Assembly (NCBI RefSeq): GCF_016650815.1
Contig: NZ_JAEKEZ010000029.1
Span: 1-64,000, forward strand
Source: Pseudomonas sp. TH31
Lineage (GTDB): Bacteria > Pseudomonadota > Gammaproteobacteria > Pseudomonadales > Pseudomonadaceae
Reading direction: 5' to 3'
DNA length: 64,000 nucleotides
Each line of letters begins with the position of its first letter. Within the stretch, counting starts at the first letter, position 1. The notes under the pieces are model-generated. The model ran no database searches, was not told the DNA's origin, and worked only from the letters and a program-made list of their open reading frames with translations. This document shows, piece by piece, positions 40,627 through 48,399 of the stretch. The position numbers and the translations under genes are program-made.

Positions 40627-41484
40627 ATGTCTCCCTATAAAATATCCGGGACAACGGTCGTCAGCTTTTCCGGCGGCAGAACCAGCGCCTATATGCTTCG
40701 CCAGGTGCTGGACAACAACGATGACCTGACCGATCTGGTCGTCACCTTCGCCAACACCGGCAAGGAGCACCCCGCCACTCTGGACTTTGTTAGGGAGTGC
40801 GCCGAGCGCTGGGCGGTGCCAATTGTCTGGCTTGAATTCAGGGATAACGAGGCTGGTTTCGAGGTCGTCGACTTTGCCAGCGCCAGCCGTGAAGGCGAAC
40901 CGTTTGAAGCACTGATCCGCAAACGCAAGTACCTGCCCAACCCGGTGACCAGGTTCTGCACCATCGACCTGAAGATCCGCATCATCCACAAGTATCTGCG
41001 CAGCTTGGGGCTTTCGACGGAAGACAACCCGGTAGACATGATGACCGGCATCCGCGCCGACGAGCCCCGCCGGGTGGTGAAAATTCGGCACAGGAAGAGC
41101 ACCAGCGAAAGCAAGTGGGCCACGATGGTAATGCCGCTGGCTGATGCCGGCGTCGGCGTGCAGGACGTGACGGACTTCTGGACAGGTCAATCATTTGACC
41201 TGATGCTACCGACGATCAACGGCCGCACGCTGGAAGGCAACTGTGATCTCTGCTTCCTGAAGGGCGCTAAGCAGGTTTATTCAATCATCGCCAGCGACCG
41301 CCCCAAGGGCTACTGGTGGGCACGCATGGAAAGCTCGGTGGTGTCCGGCGGCAAGTTTACCGGTGACGGCGCCCGGTTCCGCAGTGACCGTCCCAGCTAC
41401 CAGCAAATGCTCGACTACTCCGACATCCAATTCGACATGTTCGCCGACCACGACGAGGCTATTGCCTGCTTCTGCGGCGATTAA
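40627..41484 (+). CDS. Phage PP-loop (PAPS reductase-like) protein
   Basis: 285 residues from the ATG at 40627. PP-loop motif VVSFSGGRTSAYML near the start binds ATP. RKRKYLPNPVTRFCTIDLKI resembles PAPS reductase/DndC relatives. C-terminal CDLCFLKG and CFCGD cysteines could hold a metal or cluster. Such phage proteins lie near DNA methylases, as here, and may take part in nucleic-acid modification; the substrate is unknown. Confidence 0.78.
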   Translation: MSPYKISGTTVVSFSGGRTSAYMLRQVLDNNDDLTDLVVTFANTGKEHPATLDFVRECAERWAVPIVWLEFRDNEAGFEVVDFASASREGEPFEALIRKRKYLPNPVTRFCTIDLKIRIIHKYLRSLGLSTEDNPVDMMTGIRADEPRRVVKIRHRKSTSESKWATMVMPLADAGVGVQDVTDFWTGQSFDLMLPTINGRTLEGNCDLCFLKGAKQVYSIIASDRPKGYWWARMESSVVSGGKFTGDGARFRSDRPSYQQMLDYSDIQFDMFADHDEAIACFCGD

Positions 41485-42347
41485 ACACCAGAAAAATACG
41501 GAGATGCACAAATTGGACTTCTATCAGGCACACCGGAGTTTCTGATGCGCTGAACCAGCATCGAGTTTCTAAACGATAACTCTCTCCAATCAGCCGCATA
41601 CGAGCACCATTTGAAACCCCTAGCAAATATAAACTCACGCGACTTAGAGATAGCACTCATATTTAGATGCGCAACATCAGCCACACACAAAAATCTATCA
41701 TCATAATCCATAGCAAGCACAATATTCGGAGTAATGGGAATAACTGGAAAGTCGTCAAAGAAATCGGGAACTAAAAACTCTTCACTTTCGGAGCGACCAA
41801 TACCCCACCGGCGACCACTTAACAGCTCATAAGACATATCAATATTGCGTTTAATTTGAATACCTGCAAACCATCTTCCGGGCATTGTGCAATCTGGACG
41901 AATAAAACCTACATTTCCTTTTTCCAGGTACTCCTGGTCATCGAGACTGAGTTCCCGGCTCGCCCCCAAGATATTAAATCGAGCATCCTGAAACGGCTCA
42001 AGCTTTGCTGCACACCTAAATCGCCATAGCAAAAAAAACTCGCTAATGGCTCGCCGATCATCACTATTTAGTGACTTTACATTCCCATTAATGACGCCTC
42101 GGACAATTTCTTGAAATGAGTCCTCAATATTTTTTTGATATCCAACTTCCGCCCCTTGATCCCAGGCTCTCTTGGCGCAAAAAATTTCATTATTCGACTT
42201 TACTAACATATTTTTTTTATGTTTAAAACTGTACAACTCAACTCTACCATCATGCCGTCCGAATCGCTTAATGCTGGCGGCAGGATATACATGCTGATCA
42301 ATAGTCAATCGATGAGGATTTCCCTTCTGTGGTCGCTCGTAATTCAT
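41481..42347 (-). CDS. DUF4238-like protein, AT-rich cargo gene
   Basis: 288 residues. N-terminal TIDQHVYPAASIKRFG followed by ELYSFK and an EIFCAKRAW segment fit the DUF4238 pattern (a His at the start and a nuclease-like fold is often suggested). Codon use is clearly AT-rich against its neighbours and the gene runs against the arm. It is a likely horizontally acquired moron, possibly phage defence; no function is shown for it here. Confidence 0.55.
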   Translation of the reverse strand: MNYERPQKGNPHRLTIDQHVYPAASIKRFGRHDGRVELYSFKHKKNMLVKSNNEIFCAKRAWDQGAEVGYQKNIEDSFQEIVRGVINGNVKSLNSDDRRAISEFFLLWRFRCAAKLEPFQDARFNILGASRELSLDDQEYLEKGNVGFIRPDCTMPGRWFAGIQIKRNIDMSYELLSGRRWGIGRSESEEFLVPDFFDDFPVIPITPNIVLAMDYDDRFLCVADVAHLNMSAISKSREFIFARGFKWCSYAADWRELSFRNSMLVQRIRNSGVPDRSPICASPYFSGV

Positions 42348-42395
42348 TTGGTTGTCCTTGCCGAAGTCCTAATCTAATGTTTTCTCAAGCGCTGA

Positions 42396-42629
42396 TCATG
42401 ATGATCGTTCGGCCACCAATTTCGCCCCCAGCTCCCGACCAGCCACCTGTGCCAGCCCACGGTCAGCGTAAGTCTGGTCGCCCGCAACAACCGGAATCAC
42501 CACCTCATCAACGCGTTTTACCTCGACGTTGATCCGCCAGACCTCCTGGCCGCTCTCCAGTATTTCGCACTCCATGTAGTTCCAGAGCCGAAATCCTTCG
42601 TGCTCGTCGTAAATGTCGTGCTTGGTCAT
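42396..42629 (-). CDS. Small phage hypothetical protein
   Basis: 77 residues from the ATG at 42629 (MTKHDIYDEHEGFRLWNYME), mixed beta-alpha, ending in a helix. The longer frame upstream overlaps the leader repeat and is not supported. Unknown. Confidence 0.45.
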   Translation of the reverse strand: MTKHDIYDEHEGFRLWNYMECEILESGQEVWRINVEVKRVDEVVIPVVAGDQTYADRGLAQVAGRELGAKLVAERSS

Positions 42630-42674
42630 GGTGCTTCTCGCTTGAGTGAGACGGCATCGTAGCACCCAGTTGGC

Positions 42675-42700
42675 CGGGCATGACCCGGATAGGACGCCCC
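42675..42700 (+). repeat. Leader repeat, copy 2
   Basis: Same sequence as 40602-40626 with two single-base length changes, ending directly at an ATG (42701). GGGCATG here pairs with CATGCCC at 42700-42706. Confidence 0.55.
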
Positions 42701-42811
42701 ATGCCCATAGGGGCCTGCCACTCAGAGATCTACACCATGGTCGACTTGCAAAATGGTTTCGAGACTCGCCTACGTAGAATTGTGCTGGATCAAGGTCGAT
42801 CAGGATCGTAG
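42701..42811 (+). CDS. Possible 36-residue peptide behind the leader repeat
   Basis: Opens with MPIGACHSEIYTMVDLQNGF and ends RIVLDQGRSGS. Supported only by the repeated leader with its AGGA site, so the call is weak. It overlaps the 3' end of the minus-strand gene at 42790. Confidence 0.3.
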   Translation: MPIGACHSEIYTMVDLQNGFETRLRRIVLDQGRSGS

Positions 42812-43044
42812 GTATACGAGCCTCGCCCATGTTGATAATCGTTCATGTCTTTCACTTCATCGCGAATGGCATAAAGCGTCATCTCGATCTCGGTCAACTG
42901 CTCGTCACGCTTTTGCCGAAACCATGCTCGATCGATCTCGATTGCATCGATTTGCCCCTTGAGTAACGAAATTTTCTTCTGCAAATGCATCACGTAAAGA
43001 AGCGTTGCCACAGGCACAAAACCAACCAGAAAATTTAAGTCCAT
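42790..43044 (-). CDS. Small membrane-anchored coiled-coil protein
   Basis: 84 residues (MDLNFLVGFVPVATLLYVMH then KKISLLKGQIDAIEIDRAWF). One N-terminal TM and a cytoplasmic helix. Antisense in the right arm; unknown function. Confidence 0.5.
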   Translation of the reverse strand: MDLNFLVGFVPVATLLYVMHLQKKISLLKGQIDAIEIDRAWFRQKRDEQLTEIEMTLYAIRDEVKDMNDYQHGRGSYTYDPDRP

Positions 43045-43201
43045 GCCCCACCTTCGTTAGCTAAATCGGTCATTGAGCAGCACCAGAATGATCTCACTAG
43101 AGTGAACCTAGTTACGTACCAGTATCCGCGATGGACTGTACTCCACTCTCTATAACCCCTCCCCTTCAAAGTCAGCCGCTATAGCGGCAAAGGACGAAGT
43201 C

Positions 43202-43630
43202 ATGCCTGAAGAAACTGTTTTGATCCAGCCGCAGCCGATTCATCGAGATGACACTGGGTGCTGGACTCATCCGGCCTGGCCATCCACCGATGACGAACTG
43301 ATCCCTTACGCATGGTTCACCGAGCGGGGCCTCGAGGTTCGTGAGCGTAATTTCGAGGGTGACGCCCCGGAGGAACTGCAAGCGGCCTGGTTCGCCAGCG
43401 GGATCGCAAATTGCTCGGCCTGGGAGCCAACCCCGCCCGCCGGCGACGGCTGGCTCATCTTCTCGATTCACGACACTGAAGATGGGCCGATCTGCATTTG
43501 GGTGCGGTATGTAGCGAGCTTGCAGCGTGAAGTCAACGCAGTAGCCGCCGGCAAAGAGTTCTGCGGCGCCTGCGGTGATGGTTGCGGGTCGTACAAGGTC
43601 GCAGAAGAAAGTCCGAAGGTGACGCAATGA
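43202..43630 (+). CDS. Phage hypothetical protein
   Basis: 142 residues with AAGGA before the ATG. Trp-rich (CWTHPAWPS, AWEPTPPAGDGWLIF) and a Cys-Gly cluster (FCGACGDGCGSYKV) near the end that could bind metal. A start-stop overlap (ATGA) leads to a 17-codon frame and then the adenine methyltransferase. Confidence 0.55.
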   Translation: MPEETVLIQPQPIHRDDTGCWTHPAWPSTDDELIPYAWFTERGLEVRERNFEGDAPEELQAAWFASGIANCSAWEPTPPAGDGWLIFSIHDTEDGPICIWVRYVASLQREVNAVAAGKEFCGACGDGCGSYKVAEESPKVTQ

Positions 43631-43680
43631 TCGCCCTCGTCTGGTTCGCCTACGTGTACTGCTACAAGGGGCCGCGGTGA
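43627..43680 (+). CDS. Possible 17-residue hydrophobic peptide
   Basis: MIALVWFAYVYCYKGPR. It overlaps the preceding stop by four bases and its own stop overlaps the methyltransferase start, which suggests translational coupling. Very short, so uncertain. Confidence 0.3.
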   Translation: MIALVWFAYVYCYKGPR

Positions 43681-44450
43681 TGAGTGAATACGAACTCTAT
43701 CTCGGCGACTGCTTGGAGGTGATGAAGTACTTGCCAGATGCCAGCGTCGACATGGTGTTGGCCGATCTGCCCTACGGCACGACCCAATGCGCCTGGGACA
43801 CCATCATCCCGCTCGAGCCACTCTGGCGGGAATACCTACGGATCGCCAAACCAGAAGCGGCAATAGTGCTGTGCGCTGCCCAACCGTTCGCTTCGATGCT
43901 GGTGGCGAGCAACCCGAAGCTCTACCGTTATGAGTGGATTTGGGAGAAAGGCAACGCCACTGGATTTCTGAACGCCAAGAAGCAACCGCTCCGGGCGCAC
44001 GAAAGCGCTCAGGTCTTCTATCGCCAGCAGCCGGTGTACAACCCTCAAATGTCGAGCGGGCACGAACGCAAGACAAACAAACGGAAGACGGTCAGTTCGG
44101 AGTGCTACGGCAAAGCCTTGGCGCTCACCGAATATGACTCAACGGAGCGGTACCCACGCTCGGTGCAGTTCTTTTCAAGCGACAAGCAGACCGGAAGCTT
44201 TCACCCAACTCAGAAGCCGGTGGCCTGGATGGCCTTTCTGATCAGCACCTACACGCGGCCCGGCCAGGTGGTGCTCGATAACACGATGGGCAGCGGCACC
44301 ACCGGTGTGGCGTGCATGCAGCTCGGGCGGCAGTTCATTGGTATCGAGCAGGACCGCAAGATCTGCGACACCGCCCACGAGCGGATTGCTGACGCCATCA
44401 CCATCCGCGACACACCGGTACCGCAAATCGATTTGTTCGCAACAGCTTAA
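43680..44450 (+). CDS. DNA methyltransferase, DLPYG type (N6-adenine, beta class)
   Basis: 256 residues from the ATG at 43680 (AAGGGG upstream). Catalytic motif ADLPYGTTQCAWD near residue 30, followed later by the SAM motif LDNTMGSGTTGVACMQLGR, the beta-class order. FHPTQKPVAWM is typical as well. A small solitary phage methylase with no nuclease partner, probably for protection of phage DNA. Confidence 0.88.
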   Translation: MSEYELYLGDCLEVMKYLPDASVDMVLADLPYGTTQCAWDTIIPLEPLWREYLRIAKPEAAIVLCAAQPFASMLVASNPKLYRYEWIWEKGNATGFLNAKKQPLRAHESAQVFYRQQPVYNPQMSSGHERKTNKRKTVSSECYGKALALTEYDSTERYPRSVQFFSSDKQTGSFHPTQKPVAWMAFLISTYTRPGQVVLDNTMGSGTTGVACMQLGRQFIGIEQDRKICDTAHERIADAITIRDTPVPQIDLFATA

Positions 44451-44500
44451 CCCCTCTTCCACCTACCAGCCTGCCGGTGAACGGCGGGCGAGGCGAAGCC

Positions 44501-44782
44501 ATGACCAAAGAAGACATCTACGACGAACAGATCAACCCGCTGATGGCGAAAATCATCTCGATCTGCAAGGAGCACAACATCGCATTCATCTTCAGCGCGC
44601 ATATCCCAAACGACGAAGATCCCGACCTCGCTTGCACGACTCATCTGCCCGGCGATGGCGGCGAGTGCTACGAGCCTTTCGTTAAAGCCTTTCACGCTAT
44701 CCGCACCCAGGCCGCTCCAGCAATTCACACCCGAATCATTAACGGCGACGGTAGTGCGACCCTGACTGCGTATATCGGCTGA
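44501..44782 (+). CDS. Phage hypothetical protein
   Basis: 93 residues starting MTKEDIYDEQINPLMAKIIS. Hydrophobic strand IAFIFSAHIP and acidic NDEDPDLACTTHLPGD. Often seen near the integrase end of Pseudomonas prophages. Unknown. Confidence 0.5.
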   Translation: MTKEDIYDEQINPLMAKIISICKEHNIAFIFSAHIPNDEDPDLACTTHLPGDGGECYEPFVKAFHAIRTQAAPAIHTRIINGDGSATLTAYIG

Positions 44783-44854
44783 CACCCAACAACCACCTCC
44801 TGCCGCCATTTGCGGCACGGAGCATCAATGCCCGACCCGGCAGAGGTAGCCGTC

Positions 44855-45196
44855 ATGGCAGCAGCAGAGCAGTTACCCGCTGAGTACCTGTCCGACAAGA
44901 TCGCCGAGAAGAACTTCGCGGAGATGGTCGGGACGACCCGCCGAGCCCTGCAGGGCAAGCGCCAGCGCAACATCATCCCGAAAGGGGTTTGGAACGAATT
45001 CGATGGACAGGTTTATTACAGCATCAGGAGATACGAGGCATGGCTAGAAAGCCTTTGGGATTGCCCGCCGGAGTTGAATTTGCGGGCCAGTCAGTTCGCA
45101 TCCGCTTCACCTGGAAGTTCCGGCGTTGTGAGACCCTCCCCTATACCCAAACGCCAAAAGGCATCAAGGCAGCCGCAGATCTTCGCGCTACAGTAA
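44855..45196 (+). CDS. Putative excisionase
   Basis: 113 residues from the ATG at 44855 (AGAGGT seven bases upstream; an earlier ATG at 44828 lacks one). LPAEYLSDKIAEKNFAEMVG then TTRRALQGKRQRNIIPKGVW is an excisionase-like winged helix; a YSIRRYEAWLESLW segment follows. It overlaps the integrase gene by 157 bp in another frame, which fits an xis-int unit. Confidence 0.65.
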   Translation: MAAAEQLPAEYLSDKIAEKNFAEMVGTTRRALQGKRQRNIIPKGVWNEFDGQVYYSIRRYEAWLESLWDCPPELNLRASQFASASPGSSGVVRPSPIPKRQKASRQPQIFALQ

Positions 45197-46245
45197 TCAG
45201 CCTGATCAAGCATGGAGTGATGGATGATCAGCGTTACGCCGAGCTGTTCCCGAATTCGACCTACTCGACTTATTCCGCGACGCCGCTGTTCGGCGGCTAT
45301 GCACAGACTTGGCTCGACAGCCGAGAAGTCGTAGGTGGCACCCGGAAGAACTACCGGAGCTCACTCAACATTTATTGGATGCCGCACCTGGCGCTGCTCC
45401 CGATCGATCAGATCAGTTCGGCAGTGCTGCGAAAAATCGTGAGTGAGACGCCATGGAAATCGCCAACTGTTAAGCGGTCGGCGATCCAGCGCCTGTACAC
45501 GATGTTTGAAAGTGCAGTGAACGACGAGTTGATCACGCGCAACCCGGTCAGCTCAATTGAATTGCCAGTGAAGGCGAAGAAACCGGTGGACCCGTTTACT
45601 GTGGTGGAGGCGGATTTGATCATCGGGCACCTATATAAGGTGCTGACCGGTTCGATGCGGGTTTACGCTGCCTACTTCGAGTTCGCGTTCTACACCGGCA
45701 TGCGTCCAGGGGAGATAGCGGCGCTGCGCTGGGATGAGGTGAATACCGAGGGGCGAGTCGCCAACGTGTGCAGAATCGTGGCTGACTACAAGATCGAGGA
45801 GCGCACAAAAACCCGCGAGACGCGGCGAGTTATGCTGAACAGCAGGGCATTAAATGCCATTGAGGCGGCCAGAGGCGTGGCCGAGTTGAGGGCGTCACAG
45901 AGCCGCCGGCAGCACAAACAGTCGCCGTACGTGTTCCCGCCAACCAAGAACTTTGAGTTCATCCAACAGGCCAGCGTGACCGACAAGCACTTCAAGGCGG
46001 CACTGGTCGCATTGAAGATCAGGGCCAGACGGCAATACAACTGCCGGCACACTTACGCTACCATGTGCCTAATGGCAGGCATGAACCTCGGGTTCATTGC
46101 GAATCAGCTCGGCCACAGCGTGCAAATGCTGCTGTCGACATACGCCCGGTGGATCAACTCCAGTGAAGACTGGAGCGAAGTCGGGAAGCTGGAGCAAAGC
46201 CTGATTGGTACAAAATTGGTACAGACAGAAACCGTACCCCTCTAG
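45040..46245 (+). CDS. Tyrosine-recombinase integrase
   Basis: 401 residues from the ATG at 45040. An N-terminal arm-binding domain (DUF3596 type: GVEFAGQSVRIRFTWKFRR), a core-binding helical domain, and the catalytic domain with TGMRPGEIAALRW (Arg), NCRHTYATMC (His-x-x-Arg region) and the nucleophile in STYARWI. The last codons contain the ATTGGTACA pair, so the arm sites are part of the gene. It stops 30 bp before the attR core. Confidence 0.93.
   Translation: MARKPLGLPAGVEFAGQSVRIRFTWKFRRCETLPYTQTPKGIKAAADLRATVISLIKHGVMDDQRYAELFPNSTYSTYSATPLFGGYAQTWLDSREVVGGTRKNYRSSLNIYWMPHLALLPIDQISSAVLRKIVSETPWKSPTVKRSAIQRLYTMFESAVNDELITRNPVSSIELPVKAKKPVDPFTVVEADLIIGHLYKVLTGSMRVYAAYFEFAFYTGMRPGEIAALRWDEVNTEGRVANVCRIVADYKIEERTKTRETRRVMLNSRALNAIEAARGVAELRASQSRRQHKQSPYVFPPTKNFEFIQQASVTDKHFKAALVALKIRARRQYNCRHTYATMCLMAGMNLGFIANQLGHSVQMLLSTYARWINSSEDWSEVGKLEQSLIGTKLVQTETVPL
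46204..46223 (+). repeat. Tandem ATTGGTACA pair near attR
   Basis: Copies at 46204-46212 and 46215-46223, inside the integrase 3' end. Matches the pair near attL. Confidence 0.6.
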
Positions 46246-46267
46246 AACCCATACGGAATAAAGCTCT

Positions 46268-46813
46268 GTGACATTGGAACAGAATTACACCGCGATTCTC
46301 GGCCAATTGGGCGAGGACGTGTCCCGCGAGGGCCTGCTCGACACGCCAAAGCGTGCCGCCAAAGCCATGCAGTACCTTTGCCGCGGTTATGAACAGACAC
46401 TGGAAGAAGTCACCAATGGTGCCTTGTTCAGCTCCGACAACAGCGAAATGGTGCTGGTCAAGGACATCGAGCTCTACTCGTTGTGCGAACACCACCTGCT
46501 GCCGTTCATCGGCAAGGCCCACGTCGCCTATATCCCGAGCGGCAAGGTGTTGGGCTTGTCGAAAGTCGCGCGGATCGTCGATATGTACGCCCGCCGCCTG
46601 CAGATCCAGGAAAACCTCAGCCGCCAGATCGCCGATGCGGTCCAGCAAGTCACCGGCGCCCTGGGCGTTGCGGTGGTGATCGAGGCCAAGCACATGTGCA
46701 TGATGATGCGCGGTGTGGAGAAGCAGAATTCGTCGATGATCACTTCGGTGATGCTCGGTGAGTTCCGCGAAAACGCTGCCACGCGCAGCGAGTTTCTCAG
46801 CCTGATCAAGTAA
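46268..46813 (+). CDS. folE: GTP cyclohydrolase I with phage-supplied start
   Basis: 181 residues; first enzyme of folate/tetrahydropterin synthesis. LCEHHLLPFIGKAHVAYIPS carries the zinc Cys and His, and KHMCMMMRGVEKQNS the second zinc Cys. The start is GTG ACA TTG in place of the native ATG TCC CTG left at 5316; from the 25-bp core onwards the host sequence is kept. Transcription must come from the phage side (int region). A strong terminator follows. Confidence 0.93.
   Translation: MTLEQNYTAILGQLGEDVSREGLLDTPKRAAKAMQYLCRGYEQTLEEVTNGALFSSDNSEMVLVKDIELYSLCEHHLLPFIGKAHVAYIPSGKVLGLSKVARIVDMYARRLQIQENLSRQIADAVQQVTGALGVAVVIEAKHMCMMMRGVEKQNSSMITSVMLGEFRENAATRSEFLSLIK
46275..46299 (+). repeat. 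attR core (25-bp direct repeat)
   Basis: Identical to 5323-5347. Lies at codons 3-11 of folE. Confidence 0.92.
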
Positions 46814-46829
46814 CTCGCAGCACGAAGAA

Positions 46830-46856
46830 AACCGGCACTCATCGCCGGTTTTTTTT
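46830..46856 (+). terminator. folE terminator
   Basis: AACCGGC/GCCGGTT stem, 7-nt loop and a T8 tract directly after folE. Confidence 0.9.
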
Positions 46857-46915
46857 CGCCGGTGAAAAATCAGGTAAGCTGCGCGCCTTCTGTTTGCCCT
46901 TGTGAGGCTTCTACC

Positions 46916-47287
46916 GTGTTCGTTAAAGCGCTTCGTGTCGGCCTTGGCCAACTGATCATCTTCATCGACTTCATCACCCGCCCAGGCAAAAAGCAGCGCC
47001 CTGCCGAGGTTCAGGCCAAGGTCAACACGGCCGCCAAGGACCTGACCCTGTATCAGTTCCACGCCTGCCCGTTCTGCGTAAAAACCCGCCGAACCTTGCG
47101 CCGCTTGAATGTGCCGGTGGCGTTGCGCGATGCGAAGAACAACGAACTGGATCGCCAGACCCTGCTGGAGCAAGGCGGCAAGATCAAGGTGCCGTGCCTG
47201 CGCATTGAAGAGAATGGCCAGACCAGCTGGATGTATGAGTCCAAGGTGATTATTGATTATCTGGATAAGCGGTTTGCGGCGGTCTGA
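46916..47287 (+). CDS. Glutaredoxin-like protein with GST-type N-terminal fold
   Basis: 123 residues from the GTG at 46916 (GAGG eight bases upstream). A short hydrophobic N-terminus (ALRVGLGQLIIFIDFITRP) is followed by a thioredoxin-fold domain with active site HACPFCVKTRR, cis-Pro segment IKVPCLRIEE and ESKVIIDYL. Likely a thiol-disulphide reductase at the membrane; the substrate is not known. Confidence 0.85.
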   Translation: MFVKALRVGLGQLIIFIDFITRPGKKQRPAEVQAKVNTAAKDLTLYQFHACPFCVKTRRTLRRLNVPVALRDAKNNELDRQTLLEQGGKIKVPCLRIEENGQTSWMYESKVIIDYLDKRFAAV

Positions 47288-47316
47288 TTTTTCAGCGGTG
47301 TGCTTGCGGACGCCAT

Positions 47317-47404
47317 CGCGGGCAAGCCTTGCTCCTACGGATTGGCGGCGTAGCACACCTGTTGTGATCACCCTTATAACCTGTAGGAGCAAGGCTTGCC
47401 CGCG
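47317..47404. repeat. REP inverted pair (GTAGGAGCAAGG type)
   Basis: 22-bp arms at 47317-47338 and 47383-47404, same class as 2288-2373. Confidence 0.8.
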
Positions 47405-47434
47405 ATGAGGCCAGCCCAGGCACCGCAAACCCCA

Positions 47435-47464
47435 GAAAAAATAAACCGGCCCTCGCGCCGGTTT
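47435..47464 (-). terminator. Terminator of the truncated aminotransferase gene
   Basis: AAACCGGC/GCCGGTTT stem followed on the minus strand by UAUUUUUU. Still present although the gene is broken. Confidence 0.7.
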
Positions 47465-47466
47465 AT

Positions 47467-47705
47467 TCATTTGTGCCCTCCCCTCAGGCTGCTTCTGCTG
47501 CCTGAGGCCTGCCTAACAACCGCCGCCAACCGCTTGAGCCCTTCATCCAACCGCTTGAGCCCTTCATCCAGCCGCGCCGGGTCGATGTGGCTGAAGTTCA
47601 GCCTTAAGTGGCCAGGATTATTGTCCGGGTCCGGAAAAACGGTTCACCCGGCATAAACGCCACATCCGCCGCCAGTGCGTCCTTGAGCAAGGTCCGGGTG
47701 TCCAG
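47467..47705 (-). pseudogene. C-terminal fragment of a PLP-dependent aminotransferase
   Basis: Reads LDTRTLLKDALAADVAFMPG, then, after a one-base shift in the A5 run at 47635-47639, FPDPDNNPGHLRLNFSHIDP and ARLDEGLKRL. This is the end of a fold-type I aminotransferase of the MocR/2-aminoadipate type. A 21-bp tandem duplication at 47530-47570 repeats LDEGLKR. All upstream parts, including the PLP lysine, are missing. Confidence 0.7.
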
Positions 47706-47708
47706 CGG

Positions 47709-48065
47709 GTGCTTGAGCGTCGAGGCTTGAGCCGGGTGCATCAGCGCATCGTGTTTTTCATCGCCCGCTACCCGAACCTGAGTGTGAAGGAGTTGCTGGC
47801 ATTGCTCGGCGTGACCAAGCAGGCGTTGAACATCCCACTGCGCCAGTTGGTGGAGATGCATTTGGTGGACAGCGTGGCGTCCGAGACCGACAAGCGCAAA
47901 CGCTTGCTGGAACTGACCGACGATGGCGCGCGCTTCGAACAATCACTGCGCCGCGAGCAGGTGAAGTTGCTGGAGCGGGTGTTTGCCGAGGCTGGCGAGG
48001 CAGCGGTGGATGGGTGGTTGGCGGTGAACAAAGCACTGGGGCAAACCCAAGCGCTCGCGGACTGA
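47709..48065 (+). pseudogene. Truncated MarR-type regulator
   Basis: 118 codons from a GTG. Shows the winged helix (LSVKELLALLGVTKQALNIP, LRQLVEMHLVDSVASETDKR) and the C-terminal helix, but the N-terminal dimerisation helices normally before it are absent. It begins where the divergent aminotransferase fragment ends, so both lost their 5' parts and shared promoter in one deletion. Confidence 0.65.
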
Positions 48066-48105
48066 GCTTTCTGTCTGCCGGATTTGTATCAGCAGATCTG
48101 GCCTC

Positions 48106-48187
48106 TTCGCGAGCAAGCCCGCTCCCACATGTGACCGAGTTCCTTCAGGAGAATGCGGTCGAATGTGGGAGCGGGCTTGCTCGCGAA
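48106..48187. repeat. REP inverted pair (GTGGGAGCGGGC type)
   Basis: 25-bp perfect arms 48106-48130 and 48163-48187. Same class as 55955-56015. Confidence 0.85.
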
Positions 48188-48260
48188 AGCGATCTAACAG
48201 GCGATATACCTCTATCGCCAAACTTTTCGTCAACAAAACCAAAAACATTATTTGCTTTAT

Positions 48261-48270
48261 TTGTATACAA
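48261..48270. promoter_or_regulatory. TTGTATACAA palindrome upstream of the purine permease
   Basis: Perfect 10-bp palindrome (12 bp with flanking T/A), about 130 bp before the GTG start. Typical of GntR-family operators. Identical to 51307-51316 upstream of puuE. Confidence 0.55.
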
Positions 48271-48399
48271 AAGCATAATCCACCTCGTGCGAGTTCCTGA
48301 CCAAGCGGTCAACAAATTCGCAAGTGCCTCAAAGGGCCGCTGCCACCCTCATGGGTCCGGCCCTGGAAATAAAAATAAAACTCTTGAGGAGTACTCGCT

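Larger units (their letters stand above)
5323..46299. mobile_element. Lambda-like prophage integrated in folE, tail module missing
   Basis: Bounded by the 25-bp att repeats. The integrase is next to attR. Module order from the left is lysis, tail fibre, head, terminase, holins, antiterminator, Nin genes, replication, cro/repressor, early genes, recombination, methyltransferases, excisionase and integrase. That is the lambda plan with the late genes to the left of the early ones on the minus strand. Chromosomal REP pairs occur on both sides but none inside. Head and lysis genes exist, but no tail-tube, tape-measure or baseplate genes are seen. Confidence 0.93.
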
